From Clostridia bacterium (GTDB lineage: Bacteria > Bacillota > Clostridia > Christensenellales > Aristaeellaceae), in NCBI GenBank assembly GCA_017537105.1, contig JAFWBZ010000195.1:1-26438 (forward strand): 26,438 nucleotides of DNA, written 5' to 3'. Positions within the stretch are counted from its first letter, which is position 1, and the number at the start of each line of letters is the position of its first letter. The position numbers were made by a program, and so were the translations under genes. Positions 1-8,120 of this stretch are shown here, piece by piece. The notes below the pieces were generated by a model that was not told the DNA's origin, did no database searches, and saw only the letters and a list, made by a program, of their open reading frames with translations.

Positions 1-2
1 AG

Positions 3-827
3 CTGATGGACATCCGCAGGGGCGATACGCTGCTGCTGCACTCCGCGCTGACCGCCATCGGCCCGGTGGAGGGCGGCGCGGACGCGGTGATCGACGCCTT
101 TCTGGACGCCATCGGCGAGGAGGGCACGCTGGTCATGTCCACGCTGACCGGGTGGTTCGCGCCCTTTGACGCAGCCACCACTCCCTCGGCGGTGGGCTGG
201 CTCAGCGAGGTCTTCCGCCGGCGGCCGGGGGTGCTGCGCTCGCTGCACCCGGTGCACTCCGTGGCGGCCTTCGGCAAAAACGCGGAGTACATCACCCGGG
301 ACCACGACAAGTGCGAGACCGGCTGCGGCGAGGGCACGCCGTATCTGAAGATCGCGGAGCTGGGCGGCAAGGCGGTGCTTCTCGGCGTGGACATGGACCG
401 AAACACCACCATGCATTCCATGGAGGAGGCCATCGACGCCAAGTACCTGCACACGCTGAAGATTCCGGCGCCGACCTACATCGAGGACTACCGAAACAAG
501 ACCTTTACGCTGAAGAAATTCCCGCCGGGCCACCGGGACTTCCTGTCCATGACGCCGTATCTGCGCACCCACGATCTGATGGTCGAGGGCATGATCGGCG
601 CGGCGCGGGTCAAGGTGGTGGACGTCCGTGGCATGTTCGATCTCGGCAAGTCGTTGATGGAGGCGGACCCGCTGCTCTTCATCTGCCGCAACGAGCACTG
701 CAACTCCTGTCACTGGTCGCGCAGGCTCTACGAGGGCGGAGCAATCGACTACGCGCGCTACCGGCGGATCGCCTGCAAGGATCCGACTTGTGAAATCTGC
801 GTCGTGGAGGAGGATGCGCATGGTTAG
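3..827 (+). CDS. AAC(3)-family N-acetyltransferase, 5'-truncated, with Cys-rich C-terminal tail
   Basis: Acetyl-CoA-dependent N-acetyltransferase of the aminoglycoside 3-N-acetyltransferase (AAC(3)/YokD) fold. Counting from the ATG at 6, the family blocks are GDTLLLHSALTAIG (6-19), RSLHPVHSVAAFG (78-90, with the conserved His in HP..S) and GVDMDRNTTMHSMEEA (127-142, His137 and Glu140). The frame stays open to the window edge. The family normally has about 10-15 residues before the GDTLL.HS block, so the true start probably lies upstream and ATG 6 is internal. The last 50 residues carry two copies of C-x4-C-x2-C (Cys227/232/235 and Cys257/262/265), which I do not know from resistance enzymes. 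The gene overlaps the next one by 8 bp and heads a sugar-uptake operon. A role on an amino sugar or aminocyclitol is therefore as likely as drug resistance; this is inference. Confidence 0.85.
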   Translation: MMDIRRGDTLLLHSALTAIGPVEGGADAVIDAFLDAIGEEGTLVMSTLTGWFAPFDAATTPSAVGWLSEVFRRRPGVLRSLHPVHSVAAFGKNAEYITRDHDKCETGCGEGTPYLKIAELGGKAVLLGVDMDRNTTMHSMEEAIDAKYLHTLKIPAPTYIEDYRNKTFTLKKFPPGHRDFLSMTPYLRTHDLMVEGMIGAARVKVVDVRGMFDLGKSLMEADPLLFICRNEHCNSCHWSRRLYEGGAIDYARYRRIACKDPTCEICVVEEDAHG

Positions 828-1548
828 GCTCAGTGTGGAAATCTCCGATTTCATCGCCGCGGATTTTGAGGGAAAGCTGCGGGCGGCGCAGTCCCTCGGC
901 ATTCACAACCTGGAGACGGGCGACCGCTTCGACGGCGTGCGCCTCGATGACATGACCGGCGCGGAGCTCGAGCGCATCCGCAGCCTGCTCATCGACTACA
1001 ACATGCGCATCGTGCTGCTGACGACGGCCATCCCCGCCGGCGACCGCGAGGCGCGGAAGCGGCTGTTCCGCAGGGCGCTGCAGCTGGATGTCGAGGCGAT
1101 CTGCCTGGACCTGGGTGCGGGCGGCGACGCGGACTTTACCCAAAGACTCGCGGACAGCTATTCGATGGCGCTCTGCGTGGAAAACCGCGCCGACGGCGCC
1201 TATCCCGACGAGGTCCGGCTGCTGGAAGTGGTCAGGGAGCACGGGGCGAAGGTCATCTTCAACCCGCTGGAGATCGTCAAGACCGAGCGGCACCCGTTCT
1301 TCCACGCCTACTACAACAGCAAGATCAAGAACGACATTCGCTTCCTGCGGATCTGCGACGGCCTCTATCGCGAGCATACGCCCGTTCGCCTGGGCCATGG
1401 CTGCGCCGAGGTGAAGGAGCTGACCTCCATACTGCTCTGCCGCGTCTATGACGGCTATTTCTCCTTCATTCCGTATCTGCCGGAGATGGACCTCGAGGCC
1501 TACCGCGATTGCGTGGAAACGTTCAAGAATCTGCTCAAGCACTGCTGA
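820..1548 (+). CDS. Sugar-phosphate isomerase/epimerase-like TIM-barrel protein
   Basis: Protein of 242 residues resembling the xylose isomerase-like TIM-barrel superfamily (AP_endonuc_2; IolE/IolH/hydroxypyruvate isomerase type), whose members isomerise or epimerise sugars and keto-inositols with a divalent metal. Recognisable pieces are an early NLETGD strand, the ICLDLGAGG and LCVENRADG strands, and the C-terminal PVRLGHGCAEVKEL...YDGYFSFIPYLP segment, which matches the usual 'plGeGevdw..L...GYdGylslEpHl' end. At that end the expected metal-binding Glu and following His are replaced (FSFIPY). The metal site may therefore be altered or lost. Start: ATG 820, because GGAGGAGG at 806-813 sits 6 nt upstream. 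A GTG at 790 and an ATG at 814 are also in frame but poorly placed. It overlaps the acetyltransferase stop by 8 bp, so the two are probably translationally coupled. Substrate unknown. Confidence 0.75.
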   Translation: MVRLSVEISDFIAADFEGKLRAAQSLGIHNLETGDRFDGVRLDDMTGAELERIRSLLIDYNMRIVLLTTAIPAGDREARKRLFRRALQLDVEAICLDLGAGGDADFTQRLADSYSMALCVENRADGAYPDEVRLLEVVREHGAKVIFNPLEIVKTERHPFFHAYYNSKIKNDIRFLRICDGLYREHTPVRLGHGCAEVKELTSILLCRVYDGYFSFIPYLPEMDLEAYRDCVETFKNLLKHC

Positions 1549-1589
1549 CCGAGCGATTCCGTACTACCGTATAAAGGCAGGTGTGCGCA

Positions 1590-3074
1590 TTGCAGTCCAA
1601 CGCCGTATTGGAGACGAAGAAAATCAGCAAGACCTATTCCGGCATTCGCGTGCTCCACGACATCGACTTTTCGCTGATGCCGGGCGAGGTGCACGCGCTG
1701 GTCGGCGAGAATGGCGCGGGGAAGTCCACGCTGATCAAGATCATCGCGGGTGTCGAAGCGCCGGACGACGGGGGAGAGCTCTACTTCCAGGGCAAGCGCA
1801 TCCCGCACATGACGGCGGCGAAGTCCATCCACCTGGGCATCTCCGTCATCTATCAGGATGTGAGCCTCTTCCCGAACCTTTCCATCGCGGAGAACATCTG
1901 CAAGGGCCTGTATCACGACGCCTTCGTGAACTGGAAGAAGATCAACGGCAAGGCGAAGGAGATTCTCGATGAGATGGGCGTTCAGATGGACGTCCAGCAG
2001 AAGCTCCGGGAGATCTCCATCGGCAAGCGGCAGCTGGTGGCCATCGCCCGGGCGATCACCTTTGAATCCAAGGTCATCGTCATGGACGAGCCCACGGCGG
2101 CGCTCTCCTCCAGCGAGGTCGAGATGCTGTACAACATCATCCGCACGCTGCGCGGCAAGGGCGTGGCCATCGTGTACATCTCGCACAAGCTGGATGAGAT
2201 CTTCACCGTCGCGGACCGGATCACGGTGCTGCGCGACGGCGAGCGGATCGAGACCGCGCCGGTCTCCGAGTTCGACCAGACGAAGCTGATCAACATGATG
2301 GTCGGGCGGGAGCTCCGATTCGTGCCGATGCACAATCACGGGGACACCGGCGAGGTGCTCTTCGAGGTCCGGGGGCTCACGCAGGAGCCGGCCTTCCGGG
2401 ACATCAGCTTTGCCTGCCGGCGCGGGGAAATCGTGGGCCTGACCGGCCTGGTCGGCGCCGGGCGCAGCGAGCTGGCCCAGGCGATCTTCGGCCTGACGCA
2501 CCCGCAGAGCGGCGAGATGCTGCTGCAGGGCGCGCCGCTGAAGGTCAAGGATGCCAACGACGCCATCCGGAAGGGCGTGTGCTACCTGCCGGAGGACCGG
2601 CGCTCCCAGGGACTGTTCCAGGGCCACTCCATGACGCGGAACATCACCGCCGTCACGCTGGGCAAGCAGCTCAAGAGAGGGCTGATCAACGCGGGGCTCG
2701 AGCTGAAGACCGCGGAGAAGTACATCCGCGAAATCTCCATTCGCCCGAACCTTCCGCACATCAACGTGGAGAGCCTCTCCGGCGGCAACCAGCAGAAGGC
2801 GCTGATTGCCCGCTGGCTGAACGCCGATCCCAAGCTGCTGATCGTGGACGAGCCCACCAGCGGCGTGGACGTCGGCGCGAAGCTGGAGATCCACAAGCTG
2901 CTCAGGAGCCTGGCGGAGCAAGGGGTCTGCGTAATCCTGATCTCCTCCGACCTCTCCGAGGTCTTCGCCCTCTCCGACCGGATCCTCGTCATGCGCCAGG
3001 GCAGGATCGTCAACGAGGTCGCCGTGGGCGAGGCCACGCAGGAGGGCATCCTGCAAAAGGGACTGCTGGGATAA
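1590..3074 (+). CDS. CUT2 sugar ABC transporter ATPase (RbsA/MglA/LsrA-like), system 1
   Basis: Fused double nucleotide-binding subunit (494 residues) that powers the two permeases encoded next. NBD1 has Walker A GENGAGKST (39-47), family-type signature ISIGKRQ, Walker B VIVMDEPTAAL and H-loop YISHKLDE. NBD2 has the usual non-consensus P-loop GLVGAGRSE, canonical signature LSGGNQQ and an intact Walker B LLIVDEPTSGVDVGAK (Asp420-Glu421), with SSD in place of the H-loop His. Length and domain layout match RbsA/MglA. Start: I prefer TTG 1590, about 7 nt after the AGGCAGG-like SD near 1575-1581. The GTG at 1581 lies almost on top of that SD. The gap to the preceding gene is 41 nt with no terminator, so it belongs to the same operon. 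Of the three ATPases in the window this is the one with the least decayed NBD2. Confidence 0.93.
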   Translation: MQSNAVLETKKISKTYSGIRVLHDIDFSLMPGEVHALVGENGAGKSTLIKIIAGVEAPDDGGELYFQGKRIPHMTAAKSIHLGISVIYQDVSLFPNLSIAENICKGLYHDAFVNWKKINGKAKEILDEMGVQMDVQQKLREISIGKRQLVAIARAITFESKVIVMDEPTAALSSSEVEMLYNIIRTLRGKGVAIVYISHKLDEIFTVADRITVLRDGERIETAPVSEFDQTKLINMMVGRELRFVPMHNHGDTGEVLFEVRGLTQEPAFRDISFACRRGEIVGLTGLVGAGRSELAQAIFGLTHPQSGEMLLQGAPLKVKDANDAIRKGVCYLPEDRRSQGLFQGHSMTRNITAVTLGKQLKRGLINAGLELKTAEKYIREISIRPNLPHINVESLSGGNQQKALIARWLNADPKLLIVDEPTSGVDVGAKLEIHKLLRSLAEQGVCVILISSDLSEVFALSDRILVMRQGRIVNEVAVGEATQEGILQKGLLG

Positions 3075-3087
3075 GGGGGCGCGAAGC

Positions 3088-4134
3088 ATGAGAAAGATAC
3101 TCAGGGAAAAAGCCCGGGAGCTGATCCTGATCGGCGTCATCATCGTGATCGGCATCATCGTCACCTTCATTATGCCCGCCTTCTTCTCGCAGCTGAACAT
3201 CATCAACGTGCTGTACAGCAACGCCGTGTTCGGCATCATGGCGATGGGCATGATGCTGATCATCACGACGGGCAACATCGACGTCTCCGTCGGCGCGCAG
3301 TACGCCGTCTCCGGCATGGTGGTCGCCCTGGTGGCCAGGGCCACCGGCGGCGAACAGCCGCTGCTGGCGATCCTCGCGGGCATGGGCACCGGCATGGCGC
3401 TGGGCCTGATGAACGGTCTGATCGTGGCGAAGCTGAGCATCCCCGCCATCGTCGTTACGCTGGGCACGCTGAACATCATGCGCGGCACGCTGAATCTGAT
3501 CACCTCGGGCAACTGGATCGACGGTTTGACCGGTCCGTTCGCGAAGTTCGCCAACCTGCGCCTGCTCAAGCCCATCAACGGTCTGGGGGTCATTCATGCG
3601 ATCACCGGCGGCAAGGGGCTCATGGTGTTTGCACTGCCGCTGGCCGTGTACATCTGGATCCTGGTCATGGTGGTCACCTACATCTTCCTCTACCGCACCG
3701 GCGTGGGCCGCGACATCCTGGCCGTCGGCGGCAACAAGGAGGCGGCCCGGCGCGTGGGTCTCAGCCAGACGAAGGCCTACCTGCTGGCCTTTGGCTACAT
3801 GGGCATGCTGGCGGGACTGGCCTCCGCCATCGCGGCCTCCAAGATCAAGATCGCCCAGCCCTCCAACGGCACCGGCTACGAGATGAAGCTCATCGCCGCC
3901 TGTGTCATCGGCGGCACGGAGTTTTCCGGCGGCGTCGCCTCCATCCTGGGCACGCTGCTGGGCGTGCTGCTGCTGGGCGTCATCGACAACGGCCTGGTGC
4001 TGACCAAGGTTCCCGCCTATTGGCAGGAGCTCGCCACGGGCGTCATCATCATACTGGCCGTGGGCTCCAGCGCCTTCCGCACCATGAAGCCCGGCGGCAG
4101 GCGGGCCATCAAGAGCGGAGGTGATCGCAAGTGA
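3088..4134 (+). CDS. CUT2 sugar ABC transporter permease (RbsC family), system 1 subunit A
   Basis: Polytopic inner-membrane permease of 348 residues (BPD_transp_2/RbsC family). The N-terminus is short and basic (MRKILREKAREL), followed by a first hydrophobic segment LILIGVIIVIGIIVTFIM and several more strongly hydrophobic stretches. The family signature after TM2-3 reads GNIDVSVG (usual G-G-I-D-L-S-V-G). A later cytoplasmic loop, GRDILAVGGNKEAARRVG, matches the GR..yAiGgN..AA...G loop that contacts the ATPase. Start ATG 3088 has an AAGGGGG stretch about 9 nt upstream, and only 13 nt separate it from the ATPase stop. Its stop overlaps the next permease by 4 nt. It is clearly different in sequence from that partner, which implies a heterodimeric membrane channel as in LsrCD or RhaPQ. 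Confidence 0.93.
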   Translation: MRKILREKARELILIGVIIVIGIIVTFIMPAFFSQLNIINVLYSNAVFGIMAMGMMLIITTGNIDVSVGAQYAVSGMVVALVARATGGEQPLLAILAGMGTGMALGLMNGLIVAKLSIPAIVVTLGTLNIMRGTLNLITSGNWIDGLTGPFAKFANLRLLKPINGLGVIHAITGGKGLMVFALPLAVYIWILVMVVTYIFLYRTGVGRDILAVGGNKEAARRVGLSQTKAYLLAFGYMGMLAGLASAIAASKIKIAQPSNGTGYEMKLIAACVIGGTEFSGGVASILGTLLGVLLLGVIDNGLVLTKVPAYWQELATGVIIILAVGSSAFRTMKPGGRRAIKSGGDRK

Positions 4135-5069
4135 AAGCGCTGTTTCAGAAGCATCGAAACGAGACGATCCTGGCGTCCATCTTCCTGGTGCTGTTCGTCT
4201 TCTTCTCCTTCGCGTCGCGAAACTTCTTCACGCTCAGCAACGTGATGAACCTTTTTTCCCAGATGGTCACGCTGGCGTTCCTCACGCTGGGCATGGCGGC
4301 ATCGATGTTTTCTGGCGGCATGGACCTCTCCATCGGCGCGGTCTGCTCCATGTGTACGGTGCTCTGCGCCACCTTTGTGGGCACGATGGGCATGCACACC
4401 CTGCCCGCGCTGCTGATCACGCTGGCCATCGCCATCGCCTGCGGGCTGTTCAATGGCTTTTTGATCGGCTACTGCAAGATCAACTCCATGCTGGTCACGC
4501 TGGGCACGCAGTCGCTGTACACCGGCATCGGCCTGGTGATCTCCAAGGGCGTCACGGTCTCCATTCCGCTGGATCGCTTCGCGCTGTTCGGGCGCACCCG
4601 GCTGTTCGGCTTCCTGCCGGTGGAGATTCTGATCCTCGCCCTCGGCATCCTGCTGGCGGTGCTGATGTTCAGCTACCTCATCCCGGGCCGCCGGATCTTC
4701 CTGATCGGCGCCAACCCGCAGGTTGCGCGCTTCGCCGGCATCAACATCGCCTCGAACATCCTGGTGACCTACGCGTTCTGCAGCGCCTACGCCTTCTTTG
4801 GGGCCATCGTGCTGGCCTCCCGCGTCGCCTCCGGCCGCGCGGACGTCGCGGCGGCGCTGGTGCTGAAGTCCGTCTCCGCGGCGGTGTTCGGCGGCGTGTC
4901 CACCCTGGGCGGCATCGGCTCGATGGCGGGCGCGATCCTGGGCGTCGCGGTCATCCAGATCGTCACCAACGGCATGGACATGATGAACTTTTCGACCTAT
5001 CTCCAGCAGATTTCCATCGGCGCGATGCTGCTGATCGTGCTGGCGTTCCGGCATCGCAAGCGACATTGA
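4131..5069 (+). CDS. CUT2 sugar ABC transporter permease (RbsC family), system 1 subunit B
   Basis: Second RbsC-family permease of the system, 312 residues. It has a basic N-terminus (MKALFQKHRNE), a first TM of the form ILASIFLVLFVFFSF, the signature GGMDLSIG, and the loop GRRIFLIGANPQVARFAGI that typically touches the ATPase. Start is GTG 4131, whose second and third bases begin the TGA of the upstream permease (GTGA, 4-nt overlap). The SD GGAGGTG at 4117-4123 lies inside the upstream gene. This arrangement couples translation of the two permeases, consistent with a 1:1 heterodimer. ATG codons inside the ORF are further downstream and lack an SD. Confidence 0.93.
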   Translation: MKALFQKHRNETILASIFLVLFVFFSFASRNFFTLSNVMNLFSQMVTLAFLTLGMAASMFSGGMDLSIGAVCSMCTVLCATFVGTMGMHTLPALLITLAIAIACGLFNGFLIGYCKINSMLVTLGTQSLYTGIGLVISKGVTVSIPLDRFALFGRTRLFGFLPVEILILALGILLAVLMFSYLIPGRRIFLIGANPQVARFAGINIASNILVTYAFCSAYAFFGAIVLASRVASGRADVAAALVLKSVSAAVFGGVSTLGGIGSMAGAILGVAVIQIVTNGMDMMNFSTYLQQISIGAMLLIVLAFRHRKRH

Positions 5070-5077
5070 CGATCTTC

Positions 5078-5092
5078 ACCGGCGAAGCCGGT
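5078..5092 (+). other. Short intercistronic hairpin
   Basis: ACCGGC (5078-5083), GAA loop, GCCGGT (5087-5092): a perfect 6-bp stem in the 50-nt gap between the second permease and the binding-protein gene. No T-run follows, so it is not a standard terminator. It may mark an RNA processing or stability boundary that lets binding-protein mRNA be uncoupled from permease mRNA; this is inference. Confidence 0.4.
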
Positions 5093-5119
5093 TGAAAGAA
5101 TAAAGAGGAGGAAAGAACC

Positions 5120-6106
5120 ATGAAGAAACTCGTTGCAATCGTACTGACCCTGATTCTGGCGCTCAGTCTCATCTGTGTCGCCAACGCGGAAGGCGAGAAG
5201 AAGGGCACCATCGCGGTGGTGTGCTACGTCACCAGCGCCCCGTACTTCTCCTTTGGTGAGTCCGCGGCGAAGGCCACCGGCGAAGCCCTGGGCTACGATG
5301 TCATCTGGACCGGCACCACGGAAGTTGACACTCCCGGCCTGATCTCCATCATCGAGAACCTGATCGAGCAGAAGGTCGACGCCATCTGCCTGGCCTCCGG
5401 CGACACCACCTCCGTGGTCCCGGTCTGCCAGAAGGCCATGGAGGCCGGCATCAAGGTCGTCACCTTTGACCTGGACATCGAGCCCGAAGGCCGCGACGCC
5501 TACGCGGGCCTGATGGATCTGTCCGAGCTGGGCATCCCGCAGGTGGAGTCCATCGTCGCCAGCATTGGCGAGGAGGGCGACGTCGCCATCGTCACCGGCG
5601 TTCTGACCAACGAGCTGCTGCAGAAGAGAATTGAGTACTGCGAGCAGTATGCCGCCGAGAAGTATCCGGGCCTGAACTTCGTGACCGTCGAGTCCATGGA
5701 CGAGGACGCCGAGAAGTGCTACGAGGTCGCCATGAACATCCTGACCGCCTATCCGGACGTGAAGGCGATCATGTCCAACGTCTCCACCGGCGTCGGCCCG
5801 ATCTCCTCCGCCATCGAAGATGCCGGCAAGATCGGCGAAGTCTACGCCTGCGGCCAGTCCACGCCGAACCTGGCCAAGCCCGGCATGGCCTCTGGCGCCT
5901 GCGTGAACGCCGTGCTGTGGGATACCGCCAAGTGGCAGTCCTGGGCCGTGACCATCGCCGCCAATCTGATCGAGGGCGTCGACATGCCCGTGGGCAAGCT
6001 GAGCATCGAGGGCTTCGACGAGGGCGAGCGCCTCGAGGACAACATCTTCTACTACTACGAGACCTTCACCTTCACCCCCGACAACATCAACGACTTCGAC
6101 TTCTAA
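5120..6106 (+). CDS. Sugar ABC transporter substrate-binding protein (Peripla_BP_4; RhaS/LsrB-like), system 1
   Basis: Exported solute-binding protein of 328 residues that delivers ligand to the system 1 permeases. The signal peptide is MKKLVAIVLTLILALSLICVANA, with the likely signal peptidase I site after ANA (position 23). The Cys in SLIC is not in a good lipobox because Ile precedes it. The mature domain starts GTIAVVCYVTSAPYFSFGES and contains LIEQKVDAICLASGDTTSVVP and a FDLDIEPEGRDAYAG segment, which recall the pattern of the RhaS/LsrB/RbsB group (PF13407). It ends in NINDFDF. Start ATG 5120 follows GAGGAGGA at 5105-5112. The order ATPase-permease-permease-binding protein is that of lsrACDB, but no lsrK, lsrR, lsrF or lsrG homologue is visible, so AI-2 uptake should not be assumed. 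Ligand unknown. Confidence 0.92.
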   Translation: MKKLVAIVLTLILALSLICVANAEGEKKGTIAVVCYVTSAPYFSFGESAAKATGEALGYDVIWTGTTEVDTPGLISIIENLIEQKVDAICLASGDTTSVVPVCQKAMEAGIKVVTFDLDIEPEGRDAYAGLMDLSELGIPQVESIVASIGEEGDVAIVTGVLTNELLQKRIEYCEQYAAEKYPGLNFVTVESMDEDAEKCYEVAMNILTAYPDVKAIMSNVSTGVGPISSAIEDAGKIGEVYACGQSTPNLAKPGMASGACVNAVLWDTAKWQSWAVTIAANLIEGVDMPVGKLSIEGFDEGERLEDNIFYYYETFTFTPDNINDFDF

Positions 6107-6146
6107 GCGCGATCCGCGCCAGCCTTCGGGCCGGCCGGAGGGCGAG

Positions 6147-6178
6147 GGGCGGGATGCACGGAGACGTGCATCCTGCCC
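6147..6178 (+). other. Strong intercistronic hairpin after binding-protein gene
   Basis: GGGCGGGATGCAC (6147-6159) pairs with GTGCATCCTGCCC (6166-6178): 13 bp with one G-U, loop GGAGAC. It lies 41 nt after the binding-protein stop and is followed only by GTCACGTTT, so there is no proper U-tract. It probably protects the 3' end of the binding-protein mRNA and/or partly attenuates readthrough into the dehydrogenase genes. Confidence 0.65.
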
Positions 6179-6238
6179 GTCACGTTTCCAAGGATTTGTG
6201 GCAGAGGATCGGGGCGCGGCACGCGCCGGAGGAGGGCA

Positions 6239-7012
6239 ATGAAGAATTATTTTGACGTGCGGGGCCGGGTCGCGTTCGTCACCGGCGCGAGCAAGGGCCT
6301 CGGGAAGATGTTCGCGGACACGCTGGGGGACGCCGGCGCGAAGCTGTTCATCCTGGCGACGACGCGGGAGCCCCTCGAGGCCGCCTGCCGGGAATTCCGG
6401 GAGAAGGGCTACGAGTGCGAGTGCTTCTGCGGAAACATCACCGACGCTGCCGCCGTGGACGAGGCGGTCCGGCGGTGTGTCGAGCGCTACGGGCGCATCG
6501 ACATCTTGGTGAACAACGCCGCGGCCATGCGCAACAACAAGGCGCCGGAGGACACCTCCATTGAGGAATGGGAGCACGTGATCCACGTCAACGTGGACGG
6601 CGCGTTCATCGTGGCGCGGGCCGTGGGCAAGGTGATGCTGAGGCAGCGCTACGGCAAGATCATCAACATGTCCTCCATCTCCGGCAAGATCATCAACAAG
6701 GGCGTGCACGGCGGCTCCTACGACGTGTCCAAGGCGGCAGTGGACGGCCTGACACTCGCCCTCGCCAGCGAATGGGCGGACAAGGGCATCAACGTCAACG
6801 CCATCGCGCCGGGCTACTTCATGACGCAGCCCAACCGGGAGTACTTTGACCGCGATCCTGGCTTCTACGATCTGGCGGTCAGCATGATTCCCGTCGGCAG
6901 GGTCGGCGAACCGGAGCAGCTGGCCGGAACCATACTGTATCTGGCCTCCCCGGCCTCCGACTATCTCCACGGCACCGTCATTCGGGTGGATGGCGGCTAC
7001 ATGATCTGGTAA
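6239..7012 (+). CDS. SDR-family NAD(P)-dependent oxidoreductase
   Basis: Classical short-chain dehydrogenase/reductase of 257 residues, expected to be cytosolic and to oxidise or reduce a hydroxyl/keto group on a sugar derivative. The cofactor motif is TGASKGLG (15-22), then NNAA (92-95), structural Asn118 in HVNVDGAF, a serine cluster MSSIS (144-148), and the catalytic pair Y161-x3-K165 (YDVSK). The C-terminus has the usual NAIAPGYF and RVDGGY blocks. Overall it resembles gluconate 5-dehydrogenase/2-deoxy-gluconate dehydrogenase-type SDRs, but that assignment is only by feel. Start ATG 6239 has GGAGGAGGG at 6228-6236. It lies 132 nt after the binding-protein gene with a hairpin between them. 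A Gfo/Idh/MocA oxidoreductase follows, so two redox steps on the imported compound are plausible. Confidence 0.92.
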   Translation: MKNYFDVRGRVAFVTGASKGLGKMFADTLGDAGAKLFILATTREPLEAACREFREKGYECECFCGNITDAAAVDEAVRRCVERYGRIDILVNNAAAMRNNKAPEDTSIEEWEHVIHVNVDGAFIVARAVGKVMLRQRYGKIINMSSISGKIINKGVHGGSYDVSKAAVDGLTLALASEWADKGINVNAIAPGYFMTQPNREYFDRDPGFYDLAVSMIPVGRVGEPEQLAGTILYLASPASDYLHGTVIRVDGGYMIW

Positions 7013-7016
7013 TCTC

Positions 7017-7038
7017 CGCGCGCCCTGCGAAGCGCGCG
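7017..7038 (+). other. Intercistronic GC hairpin
   Basis: CGCGCGC (7017-7023) pairs perfectly with GCGCGCG (7032-7038), with an 8-nt loop, between the SDR stop and the next gene's SD. There is no T-run, so it is more likely an mRNA stability or processing element than a terminator. Confidence 0.45.
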
Positions 7039-7060
7039 TCGCATAAAGGAGTGCAGCACT

Positions 7061-8089
7061 ATGTTGAAAATGGCAATCATCGGCGCAGGCACCTGGGGCG
7101 AATCCCACGCCAGCATCTACGCGGAGCACCCGCAGGCCGAGTGCGTGGCGATCTGCGACAAGAATCGGGAGCGGGCGGATGCCTTTGCCGCCAAGCACCG
7201 CCTGGCGCACACCTACTACGACTATCGGGAGATGCTGGAGAAGTGCGACTGCGACGCCGTCGCGATCGTCACGCCGGACTTTCTTCACACGGATATGGCC
7301 ATCGCCTGCGCGCAGGCCGGGAAGCACATCCTGATCGAAAAGCCCCTGGCGACGAGGCGCGAGGACGTGCTGGCCATCGTGGACGCGGTGGAGAAGCACG
7401 GCGTCCGCGCGATGGTCGACCTGCACAACCGCTGGAACCCGCCGTTCAATCTGGTCAAGCAGATGGTTGCCTCCGGCGAGTACGGCGAGGCCAAGACCGC
7501 CTATTTCCGGCTGAACGACGCGCTCTGGGTGGCGACCGACATGCTCTCCTGGACGGCGAAGTCCTCGATCCTGTGGTTCCTTGGCAGCCATTCGCTGGAC
7601 ACGATGTCCTGGATCATCGGCTCCCTGCCCGAGGAGGTCTTTGCCTACAAGCGCACCGGGAAGCTGGCTTCGCTGGGCATTGATACCGTGGACGCCTACC
7701 AGACGGCGATCCGCTACCGCAGCGGCGCCATCGCCCAGATGGAGAACAGCTGGATCACGCCCAACGGCAACTCCAACGTCAACGACTTCAAGTTCGATCT
7801 GGTGCTGGACAAGGGCAAGTTCGACATCGACGCCTCGAGCCACAACCTGCTGCAGCTGACCACCGAGAACACCTTCTACACCCCGGACGTGCTGGTGAAG
7901 AACAGCGTGTTCGGCCGCTGCAACGGCTTTGCGTTCGAGAGCATCCGCAGCTTCGTGGACAAGATGGCCTCCGGCGAGCCGTTCCACGTGTCCCTGCGGG
8001 AGGCGGCCAACGTCTCTCTGGCGATCCTGGCCATCATGGAATCGGCGGAGAGCGGCAAACCCGTCCGCACGCAGCTGATCGAGCAGTGA
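7061..8089 (+). CDS. Gfo/Idh/MocA family oxidoreductase
   Basis: NAD(P)-dependent sugar or cyclitol dehydrogenase of 342 residues. The N-terminal Rossmann fold starts MLKMAIIGAGTWGESH (GxGxxG at 8-13), followed by TPDFLH (71-76) and the hallmark EKP (93-95, IEKPLA), where Lys94 is the usual catalytic/NADP-contact residue. The C-terminal domain contains the GSHSLD segment, where the family's catalytic His sits, and a long beta-sheet region. Families of this kind include glucose-fructose oxidoreductase, myo-inositol 2-dehydrogenase and the MocA rhizopine-catabolism protein. The substrate cannot be chosen from sequence alone. Start ATG 7061 has AAAGGAG at 7045-7051. It lies 48 nt after the SDR gene and 31 nt before the amidohydrolase gene, so it is part of the same operon. 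Confidence 0.92.
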   Translation: MLKMAIIGAGTWGESHASIYAEHPQAECVAICDKNRERADAFAAKHRLAHTYYDYREMLEKCDCDAVAIVTPDFLHTDMAIACAQAGKHILIEKPLATRREDVLAIVDAVEKHGVRAMVDLHNRWNPPFNLVKQMVASGEYGEAKTAYFRLNDALWVATDMLSWTAKSSILWFLGSHSLDTMSWIIGSLPEEVFAYKRTGKLASLGIDTVDAYQTAIRYRSGAIAQMENSWITPNGNSNVNDFKFDLVLDKGKFDIDASSHNLLQLTTENTFYTPDVLVKNSVFGRCNGFAFESIRSFVDKMASGEPFHVSLREAANVSLAILAIMESAESGKPVRTQLIEQ

Positions 8090-8120
8090 GCCACAGAGAA
8101 GAAAGGGAGGGCGGAGCGCC

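Noticed and set aside
4132..4147. CcpA cre-like palindrome TGAAAGCGCTGTTTCA at the start of permease 1B
   Set aside because: It is two bases too long for the cre spacing and lies inside a translationally coupled coding start; probably chance.
5120..6106. System 1 as an AI-2 (Lsr) uptake operon, suggested by lsrACDB gene order and an LsrB-like binding protein
   Set aside because: No LsrK kinase, LsrR regulator or LsrF/LsrG processing enzymes are present, and the downstream genes are dehydrogenases and an amidohydrolase.
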